Source: JACORV01 sp041484135 (GTDB lineage Bacteria; Gemmatimonadota; Gemmatimonadetes; Gemmatimonadales; JACORV01). Taken from it: a stretch of DNA of 13,842 bases. The position numbers were made by a program, and so were the translations under genes. Below the pieces are notes generated by a model. The model saw only the letters and a list, made by a program, of their open reading frames with translations, made no database searches and had not been told where the DNA came from. Location of the stretch: NCBI GenBank assembly GCA_041484135.1, contig JBGPHD010000076.1, positions 1 to 13,842 of the forward strand, written 5' to 3'. Each line of letters starts with the position of its first letter. The stretch's first letter is position 1. Positions 7,657-13,842 of the stretch are shown piece after piece.

Positions 7657-8966
7657 TGGCCCGCGGCGTCGACGCCGCGCCGGTCGCCGCGCCATCGCCC
7701 GCGGGCCCCCAGCTCGGACTCCGCGCCAACTGGCGGCAGTTCTCACTCCTCGTCCTCCTCAACGCCTTCGTCGGCGCGATGGTCGGCCAGGAGCGGGCGA
7801 TCCTGCCGCTGCTCGCCGGGCGCGACTACGGGATCGCCTCCCGGAGCGTGCTGCTCTCGTTCATCGCGACCTTCGGCCTCGTCAAGGCGGTGACCAACCT
7901 CGCGGCCGGCCACTTCGCCGACCGGTTCGGCCGGCGTCGCCTGCTGGTGCTGGGCTGGCTCATCGGCCTTCCCGTCCCGCTGATGCTCATCTTCGCGCCG
8001 AGCTGGAAGTGGGTGGTGCTCGCCAACGTGCTGCTGGGGATGAACCAGGGACTCTGCTGGTCGCTGACGGTCATCATGAAGATCGACCTGGTGGGGCCCG
8101 CGCGACGCGGGCTCGCGATGGGGCTCAACGAGTTCGCCGGCTATCTCGCCGTCTCACTCTCGGCGCTCCTCACGGGGTACCTGGCCTCGCGGGGCGATTG
8201 GCACACGGCGCCTTTCTACCCGGGGATCGTCTACGCGGTGCTCGGCGTGCTGCTGTCGGTGCTGTTCGTGCGCGAGACCAGGGATCATGCCGCACTGGAG
8301 GGGCGCGGCGGCGGAGCCGCCGACCGGCCGCCTAACGGCGCGCCCGGCCGGCGCCCAGTCGCGCCGTCGCTCGCCCAGGTGCTCCTCATCACCAGCTGGA
8401 AGGACCGCACGCTCTTCGGCGTCAGCCAGGCGGGAATGGTCAACAACCTCAACGACGGCGTGATGTGGGGGCTGGTGCCGGTGCTGCTCGCCGGCGCGCT
8501 CCCGGTGCGCCAGATCGCGCTGATCGCCGCGATCTATCCGGGGGTGTGGGGCGCGGCGCAGCTGGCCACCGGTCCACTGAGCGATCGATGGGGACGCAAG
8601 TGGCTCATCGCTTCGGGGATGTGGGTGCAGGCGGCCGCGATCCTGCTGCTGGTGGTCGCGAGCGGGTTCCCGGGGTGGGCCGCGGCCGCGACGCTGCTCG
8701 GCCTCGGCACCGCGATGGTCTACCCCACCCTGCTCGCCGCGGTCTCCGACGTGGCCCATCCCGACTGGCGCGCGTCCGCGGTCGGCGTCTATCGCCTCTG
8801 GAGGGATGGTGGGTACGTGGTCGGCGCCGTTGGTGCCGGCCTCCTCGCCGACGCTCTCGACATCAAGGCCGCGATCCTGGGTGTGGCCTTCCTCACCTTC
8901 GCGTCGGGCCTCGTGGCCGCCGCGGCGATGCGCGAGACCTTGCCCGCCGCACGGGCCGCGGCGTAA
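7656..8966 (+). CDS. MFS transporter, probable efflux partner of the methyltransferase
   Basis: 436 residues of a major facilitator superfamily carrier with about 12 hydrophobic segments. Signature motif A occurs twice: GHFADRFGRRR (about 85-95) after TM2, and GPLSDRWGRK in the second half. The halves are separated by a charged Gly/Pro-rich cytoplasmic loop (about 207-245). A conserved YRLWRDGGYVVGA stretch lies in the C-terminal half. The ATG at 7656-7658 overlaps the methyltransferase's second TGA as TGATG, indicating translational coupling. An open frame upstream to 7017 is a shadow of the methyltransferase. Export of the methylated product, or of its precursor, is inferred from position. 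The N-terminal 20 residues are a Pro/Ala-rich tail. Confidence 0.92.
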   Translation: MARGVDAAPVAAPSPAGPQLGLRANWRQFSLLVLLNAFVGAMVGQERAILPLLAGRDYGIASRSVLLSFIATFGLVKAVTNLAAGHFADRFGRRRLLVLGWLIGLPVPLMLIFAPSWKWVVLANVLLGMNQGLCWSLTVIMKIDLVGPARRGLAMGLNEFAGYLAVSLSALLTGYLASRGDWHTAPFYPGIVYAVLGVLLSVLFVRETRDHAALEGRGGGAADRPPNGAPGRRPVAPSLAQVLLITSWKDRTLFGVSQAGMVNNLNDGVMWGLVPVLLAGALPVRQIALIAAIYPGVWGAAQLATGPLSDRWGRKWLIASGMWVQAAAILLLVVASGFPGWAAAATLLGLGTAMVYPTLLAAVSDVAHPDWRASAVGVYRLWRDGGYVVGAVGAGLLADALDIKAAILGVAFLTFASGLVAAAAMRETLPAARAAA

Positions 8967-8995
8967 TTCGACCACACCCCCGAACCGGAGCTTCG

Positions 8996-10573
8996 ATGCG
9001 GCCGCGCACCATCCTCGCCACCATCGCGTTGACGGCCCGGGTGGCCGCCGCGCAGAGCGCGCCGCCGGCCCTCTACGACAACCTCGGCACTCTCACCCAC
9101 CGCATCAGCACGGCGGTGCCGGCCACCCAGCGGTACTTCGACCAAGGACTCCGGCTCAAGTACGCGTTCGGGAACGCCGAGGCGATCCGCGCGTTCCGCG
9201 AGGGCGCGCGGCGCGACCCCGCCTGCGCCATGTGCTGGTGGGGCGTCGCCCTCACCTTCGGCCCCTATATCAATGAAGAGATGGACTCGACGGCGGGGGT
9301 GCAGGCCTACGCGGCGATCCAGAAGGCGGAGTCGCTGGCGACCGGCGCGACCGAGACCGAGCGGGCCTGGATCGCCGCGCTGGCCCGGCGCTACGCTGCC
9401 GTGCCCACCAGGGAGGATCGCGCCGGCCTCGACTCGGCGTACGCGGACGCGATGCGCGACCTCATGCGCCGCTACCCCGCCGACCTCGACGCCGCGACCT
9501 TCTTCGCCGAGGCGATGATGGACCTCCGGCCCTGGCACCAGTGGACGCCGGATGGGCAGCCCGAGCCCGGGACCCTCGAAGTGGTGGCGACGCTGGAGGA
9601 CGTGATCCGCCGGGACCCGAACCACCCCGGCGCGTGCCACTACTACATCCACGCGGTGGAGGCCTCGCGCGAGGCGCAGCGCGCCATCCCCTGCGCCGAC
9701 CGGCTGGGCGGCCTGATGCCCGGCGCGAGCCACCTGGTGCACATGCCGGGCCACATCTATCTCAGAGTCGGGCGTTATGCGGACGCGGTGCGGGTGAACC
9801 AGCACGCGGTGCACGTGGACCACGACTTCGTCGAGGGGCGCCGCCCGCCGGGCATCTACCCGCCGCACAACCTGCACTTCCTCTGGGCGGCGGCGAGCAT
9901 GGACGGCCAGAGCCGGGTGGCGATCCAGGCGGCCCGCGACCTGGCCGCGACCGCCCCGTCGTACGTGCCCGCGGCGGTGCCGATCACGCTGGCGCGCTTC
10001 GGTCAGTGGGACGCGGTGCTCGCCGAGAGCCTTCCCGCGGGCGCGGGGCCATATCCCCGCGCCGTGTGGCAGTACGCGCGCGGGCTGGCGTCGCTGCGCC
10101 TGGACCGGAACGACGCCGCGCGGAGCGCGCTCGACGGTCTCCGTACTGCCCTCGCCGCCACGCCGGACTCCGCGCGGACGGGCGGGCATCCCACGAAGGA
10201 CCTGCTGCGCATCGCGGTGGGCATGCTGGGGGGCGAGATCGCGGCGCGCGAGCGACGGACCGACGAGGCGGTGGCGATGCTCGAGGACGCGGTCCGCGCC
10301 GACGACGGCCTGGACTATGACGAGCCGCGCCCCTGGTACATGCCGCCGCGCCAGGCGCTGGGCGCGATCCTGCTCGAGGCGGGACGCGCCGCGGAGGCGG
10401 AAGCCGTCTATCGCGAGGACCTGGTGCGGAACCCGGAGAACGGATGGTCGTTCCTCGGGTTGGCGCGGAGTCTCGACGCGCGATCCAGGCAAGCGGAGGC
10501 GCGCGAGGCCGAAGGGTGGTTCCGGCGCGCCTGGGCGCGCGCCGACGTGCGGCTCACGTCCTCGCGCTTCTGA
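8996..10573 (+). CDS. Secreted TPR-like protein with conserved Cys/His motifs, function unknown
   Basis: 525 residues. GGAG lies 6 nt before the ATG at 8996; the frame upstream to 8465 is a shadow of the MFS gene. The N-terminus is a signal peptide (MRPRTILATIALTARVAAAQS). TPR-like helical pairs run throughout (YFDQGLRLKYAFGNAEAIRAF near 47-67; AEAVYREDLVRNPENGWSFLGLARSL near the end). Superimposed are motifs suggesting a metal or heme site: CAMCWWG (77-83), HYYIHAVEAS, HLVHMPGHIY and HNLHFLW. I recognise the general family of bacterial TPR proteins with a CxxCxWG motif but know no assigned activity. It follows the MFS gene by 29 nt, so it is probably the third gene of the operon and acts in the periplasm or outside. 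A terminator hairpin follows. Confidence 0.82.
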   Translation: MRPRTILATIALTARVAAAQSAPPALYDNLGTLTHRISTAVPATQRYFDQGLRLKYAFGNAEAIRAFREGARRDPACAMCWWGVALTFGPYINEEMDSTAGVQAYAAIQKAESLATGATETERAWIAALARRYAAVPTREDRAGLDSAYADAMRDLMRRYPADLDAATFFAEAMMDLRPWHQWTPDGQPEPGTLEVVATLEDVIRRDPNHPGACHYYIHAVEASREAQRAIPCADRLGGLMPGASHLVHMPGHIYLRVGRYADAVRVNQHAVHVDHDFVEGRRPPGIYPPHNLHFLWAAASMDGQSRVAIQAARDLAATAPSYVPAAVPITLARFGQWDAVLAESLPAGAGPYPRAVWQYARGLASLRLDRNDAARSALDGLRTALAATPDSARTGGHPTKDLLRIAVGMLGGEIAARERRTDEAVAMLEDAVRADDGLDYDEPRPWYMPPRQALGAILLEAGRAAEAEAVYREDLVRNPENGWSFLGLARSLDARSRQAEAREAEGWFRRAWARADVRLTSSRF

Positions 10574-10597
10574 CCGGCGTCACAGCACCTAACGACG

Positions 10598-10620
10598 CGG
10601 GCCACCTCATCGGTGGCCCG
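10598..10620. terminator. Intrinsic terminator hairpin between convergent genes
   Basis: A perfect 9-bp GC-rich stem (10598-10606 CGGGCCACC with 10612-10620 GGTGGCCCG) encloses the 5-base loop TCATC and is followed by only three T. It lies 25 nt after the TPR stop and 26 nt before the 3' end of the convergent DUF4097-like gene, so it may serve both strands. Confidence 0.7.
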
Positions 10621-10646
10621 TTTCGCATCCGGAGCTGGCGACGTCG

Positions 10647-11483
10647 CTACCGGTGCCGCACGATCGCCGGCCCGTTGGTGGTGACGACGCGGACCGTGGG
10701 CCCGCCGCGGCCGAGGGTGGTGGTGATCCGCCGCCCGCCGATGCGGCCCTGCAGCGTGATGGGGAAGTTCACGCTCATCGGCCCGTTGACGGTGCCGGTC
10801 TCCAGCGTGGCGTTGTAGTCCTCGGGGATGGTCAGCACCACGGGGCCGTTCTGGGTCGAGGCGTCGAGCCCCACGCCCGCCCAGCTGGTGCCCTCGAGCG
10901 TCACCGCGAGGGGGCCGTTCTGCGCGTGGGCCCGCACGTCGCCGGCCACCCGCTCCAGGCTCACGGGACCGTTCACCGCCGTCAGGCGCATCGTGCCGCT
11001 CACGTCCTCGACCGCCACCGGACCGTTCTCGGTGTCGAGCGAGAGGTCGGTCCGGTTAGGCACGTAGATCTCGTAGCTCACCCACCACGACTCGCCGCGG
11101 CGGTTCGCCGGCCCCTCCGCCCGGATGGTGCCGTGCTCGGACTGGATGCGGACCTGGCCCGCCAGCGCGCGCGCATCCTCCGCGTTGTAGGCCTGCGCGT
11201 GGAGCTTGGCGACGACATGCACGCTGTCCCGGTCCCACCCGCTCACCAGCACGCCCCCGTTGGGGCCCGCGTCCACGGTGAGGGACTGGCCGGCGGACGC
11301 CCGCCAGCCGGAGGTGCGCTCTTCGCAGTACTGCTCGCGCCGGCGGTCGCCGTTCTCGCGGCAGCGGGCGATCCAGTCGTCGTCGTCATGATGCCGGCGG
11401 CCGCGCTGGGCCAGGAGGTCGGATGCGGGCAGGATAAGGCCAACGGCAAGCAGGGCAACGACATAGGCATGGCGGCGGTTCAT
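10647..11483 (-). CDS. Secreted DUF4097-like beta-repeat protein
   Basis: 278 residues. GGGGGA lies 5 nt before the ATG at 11483-11481. A signal peptide (MNRRHAYVVALLAVGLILPASDLLAQ) is followed by a charged stretch RGRRHHDDDDW and two cysteines (ARCRENG, EQYCEER) that could form a disulfide. The rest is a beta-solenoid-like repeat region in which an NGP turn recurs six times at intervals of roughly 18-30 residues (NGPVAVEDVSG, NGPVSLERVAG, NGPLAVTLEG, NGPVVLTIPED, NGPMSVNFPI, NGPAIVRHR). This pattern is typical of DUF4097/putative auto-adhesin domains. The function is unknown; an envelope or extracellular location is inferred. Confidence 0.78.
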   Translation of the reverse strand: MNRRHAYVVALLAVGLILPASDLLAQRGRRHHDDDDWIARCRENGDRRREQYCEERTSGWRASAGQSLTVDAGPNGGVLVSGWDRDSVHVVAKLHAQAYNAEDARALAGQVRIQSEHGTIRAEGPANRRGESWWVSYEIYVPNRTDLSLDTENGPVAVEDVSGTMRLTAVNGPVSLERVAGDVRAHAQNGPLAVTLEGTSWAGVGLDASTQNGPVVLTIPEDYNATLETGTVNGPMSVNFPITLQGRIGGRRITTTLGRGGPTVRVVTTNGPAIVRHR

Positions 11484-11565
11484 CTGATCCCCCGGGGATA
11501 GGCTACGGTGCGCGTCTCTGGCTACTTAGACAGTCCGGGGCGCCCCAGCGTTGGCAAGGTAGCCG

Positions 11566-13842
11566 CTAGCCCTCCGCCCCGGCCTCGAGCGGTTCTTCTG
11601 CACCTTCTTCCTCACCCCCTTCGTCTTCCTTCACCACTCGCGCCACATCCTGCACCTCGTCGCCTTCGTCGAGGTTGATGATCTTCACGCCCTGCGTGTT
11701 CCGGCCGATGACCCGGATGTCGTTCACCGGGAGCCGGATGATGACGCCGTGCCGGCTGATGACCATCAGCTCGTCGTCGGGGATCACTTCCTTGAGCGCG
11801 ACGACGTTGCCGGTCTTGTCGGTGCGCCTGAGGGTGATGATGCCCTTGCCGCCGCGGTACTGGACCCGGTAGTCCGCCAGCTCCGACCGCTTGCCGAGGC
11901 CGTGCTCGGCCACGACGAGCAGGGTGGCCTCGCGGCGGATGATGACCATGCCGATCACCGCGTCGCCGGTGTCGAGCTCGATGCCCTTGACGCCGGTGGT
12001 GGCGCGGCCCATCTCGCGCGCGTCCTTCTCGTGGAAGCGGATGGACATGCCGTGGCGGGTGGCGAGCACGATGTCGTTGGTGCCGTCGGTCACCTGCACG
12101 TCGATCAGCTCGTCGCCGTCCTCGATGTTGATGGCGTTGATCCCCGTCGCGCGGACGTTGCCGTAGGCGGAGAGCACGGTCTTCTTCACCGTCCCGCCGC
12201 GGGTGGCGAACATCAGGTACCGGTCATCGGGGAAGGCGCGAATGTTGACCAGCGCGGCGATCCGCTCCTCGGGCCCGATGGCGATGCAGTTGACGATGGG
12301 TTTGCCCTTCGCCGCGCGCCCCGCCTGCGGGATGTCGTACACCTTGAGCCAGTAGACCTGGCCGTTCTGGGTGAAGAACATCACGTAGTCGTGGGTGGAC
12401 GCGATGAAGAGGTGCTCGACCCAGTCGTCTTCCTTGGTGCCCATCCCGTTCAGGCCGCGGCCGCCGCGGCGCTGGCGCCGGTAAGTGGAGACGGCGATGC
12501 GCTTGATGTAACCGGAGTGGGACACAGTGACGACCATGTCCTCCTCGGCCACCAGGTCCTCGACGGAGAAGTCGCCCTCGTCGGCCACGATCTCGGTCCG
12601 GCGCTCGTCGCCGAAGTCCGCGGCGATCTTCTCGATCTCCTGCTTCAGGATGCCCAGCCGCCGGGGCTTCGAGGCCAGGATGCTCTTCATCTCCTTGATG
12701 AAGGCGCGGACCTCCTTGAGCTCCGCCTCGAGCTTGTCGATCTCCAGCCCGGTGAGCTTGGCGAGCCGCATGTCGAGGATGGCCTTGCTCTGCTTCTCGC
12801 TGAGCTTGAAGCGGGCGCGCAGCTTCGTGTCCGCCTCGTCAGAGTCCTTGGCGCCGCGGATGATCTTGATGACCGCGTCGATGTTGTCGACGCAGATCTT
12901 GAGGCCCTCGAGGATGTGCTCGCGCGCCTCGGCCTGGTCCAGGTCGTACTGGGTGCGGCGGGTGATGACGGTGTGGCGATGCGCGATGAAGTGCTCAACC
13001 AGCTCCTTCAGGTTCATCACCTTGGGCTGGCCGCCCGCCAGCGCCAGCATGATGGCGCCGAAGGTGGTCTGCATCTGGGTGTGCTTGAACAGGTTGTTCA
13101 GCACCACGAGCGGCACGGCGTCCCGCTTGAGCTCGATCACGACCCGCATGCCGTCGCGGTCGCTCTCGTCCCGGAGGTCGCTGATCCCCTCGAGCTTCTT
13201 CTCGCGCGCCAGCTGGGCGATCAACTCCACCAGCCGCGCCTTGTTCACCATGTAGGGGATCTCGGTCACCACGATCTGCGAGCGGCCGGTGGATTCCTTC
13301 TCCTCCACCTGGGCGCGCGCCCGCACGATGACCTTCCCGCGGCCCGTCTCGTACATGTCGGCGATCCCCTGCCGGCCGTAGATGATGCCGCCGGTGGGGA
13401 AGTCGGGGCCGGTGACGAACTTCGCGAGGTCGCCCGCGGAAGCCTCGGGGTTGTCCACCAGGTGGACCACCGCCTTGGCGACCTCGCGCATGTTGTGGGG
13501 CGGGATGTTGGTGGCCATGCCGACCGCGATGCCCGCCGAGCCGTTGACGAGGAGGTTGGGCACCAGCGACGGCAGGACCGTCGGCTCCTTGAGCCGGTCG
13601 TCGAAGTTGGGGACGAAGTCGACCGTGTTCTTCTCGATGTCGGCCAGCATCGCCATCGCGAGGCGCGTGAGCTTCGCCTCGGTGTAGCGGTAGGCCGCCG
13701 CCGAGTCGCCGTCGACCGAGCCGAAGTTCCCCTGCCCGTCCACCAGCGGATAGCGCAGCGAGAACTCCTGCACCATGCGCACCATCGCGTCGTAGACCGC
13801 CGAGTCGCCGTGCGGGTGGTACTTGCCCAGCACGTCGCCGAC
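11566..13842 (-). CDS. gyrA: DNA gyrase subunit A, 5'-truncated by the window edge
   Basis: The frame is open from the window end to a TAG at 11568-11566. It includes the quinolone-resistance-determining region KYHPHGDSAVYDAMVRM with Ser and Asp at the positions equivalent to E. coli S83 and D87 (the sensitive-type residues). The catalytic tyrosine AAAYRYTE aligns with Y122. The C-terminal DNA-wrapping domain contains the GyrA box QRRGGRG, which identifies GyrA rather than ParC. The protein ends in an acidic tail (EDEGGEEEGAEE). About 70 N-terminal residues lie outside the window. GyrA with GyrB introduces negative supercoils using ATP in the cytoplasm. The 82-bp gap to the DUF4097-like gene holds only a GGGGCGCCCC palindrome (11537-11546) and no clear terminator. 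Confidence 0.97.
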   Translation of the reverse strand, partial: VGDVLGKYHPHGDSAVYDAMVRMVQEFSLRYPLVDGQGNFGSVDGDSAAAYRYTEAKLTRLAMAMLADIEKNTVDFVPNFDDRLKEPTVLPSLVPNLLVNGSAGIAVGMATNIPPHNMREVAKAVVHLVDNPEASAGDLAKFVTGPDFPTGGIIYGRQGIADMYETGRGKVIVRARAQVEEKESTGRSQIVVTEIPYMVNKARLVELIAQLAREKKLEGISDLRDESDRDGMRVVIELKRDAVPLVVLNNLFKHTQMQTTFGAIMLALAGGQPKVMNLKELVEHFIAHRHTVITRRTQYDLDQAEAREHILEGLKICVDNIDAVIKIIRGAKDSDEADTKLRARFKLSEKQSKAILDMRLAKLTGLEIDKLEAELKEVRAFIKEMKSILASKPRRLGILKQEIEKIAADFGDERRTEIVADEGDFSVEDLVAEEDMVVTVSHSGYIKRIAVSTYRRQRRGGRGLNGMGTKEDDWVEHLFIASTHDYVMFFTQNGQVYWLKVYDIPQAGRAAKGKPIVNCIAIGPEERIAALVNIRAFPDDRYLMFATRGGTVKKTVLSAYGNVRATGINAINIEDGDELIDVQVTDGTNDIVLATRHGMSIRFHEKDAREMGRATTGVKGIELDTGDAVIGMVIIRREATLLVVAEHGLGKRSELADYRVQYRGGKGIITLRRTDKTGNVVALKEVIPDDELMVISRHGVIIRLPVNDIRVIGRNTQGVKIINLDEGDEVQDVARVVKEDEGGEEEGAEEPLEAGAEG

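Noticed and set aside
8789..10492. 567-residue minus-strand ORF opposite the TPR gene
   Set aside because: Arg/His/Ala-rich shadow caused by high GC3. No domain is recognisable, and the plus-strand TPR protein has a signal peptide, RBS and motifs.
11537..11546. GGGGCGCCCC palindrome downstream of gyrA as terminator
   Set aside because: It has no loop and no T-run. It may be chance in GC-rich sequence.

Overview
This is a gene-dense, very GC-rich window (I estimate about 70 percent) with strong GC bias at third codon positions. That bias produces many long antisense shadow ORFs. The gene content includes a zinc-ribbon Ser/Thr kinase, a REC-GAF-GGDEF protein, secreted prolidase-like and DUF4097-like proteins, and a GyrA with a QRRGGRG box. 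It fits a soil or sediment bacterium such as Gemmatimonadota, but nothing in the window proves the phylum.

Layout. Positions 1-680 (minus) hold the N-terminal part of a thiamine-diphosphate 2-oxoacid dehydrogenase E1 alpha subunit. A nested palindromic (REP-like) element follows at 697-773. A secreted metal-dependent amidohydrolase lies at 778-2124 (minus), preceded on its 5' side by a 7-bp tandem repeat at 2157-2198. A tightly packed minus-strand cluster comes next: a PLP threonine dehydratase/serine racemase-type enzyme (4760-5743), a REC-GAF-GGDEF diguanylate cyclase (3282-4763) and a zinc-ribbon Ser/Thr kinase (2212-3285). Each downstream gene appears to start on a GTG that overlaps the previous stop as GTGA. 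A LysR-type regulator (5802-6731, minus) sits upstream of the cluster.

Divergent from the LysR gene, across an unusually AT-rich promoter/operator region, is a plus-strand operon: an ArsM-like SAM methyltransferase (6874-7656), an MFS transporter (7656-8966) and a secreted TPR protein with Cys/His motifs (8996-10573). It is closed by a strong hairpin at 10598-10620. A secreted DUF4097-like protein (10647-11483, minus) and the 3' part of gyrA (11566-13842, minus) complete the window.

Most notable observation. The methyltransferase frame is interrupted by one TGA at 7477-7479, exactly where arsenite methyltransferases carry an arsenic-binding cysteine (LWxxCxGGAL). The frame then continues through an intact C-terminal region to a second TGA at 7654-7656, which overlaps the MFS start codon (TGATG). 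A stem-loop with a G-initiated apical loop can be drawn just downstream of the internal TGA. The protein has no cysteine at all. I therefore read this TGA as a probable selenocysteine codon, making the gene a candidate selenoprotein methyltransferase with its own transporter and regulator. A recent nonsense mutation remains the alternative.

A second window-wide pattern is the 7-mer CCTAACG/CGTTAGG. It recurs seven times, with one near-match, and accounts for every in-frame TTA leucine codon I could find.
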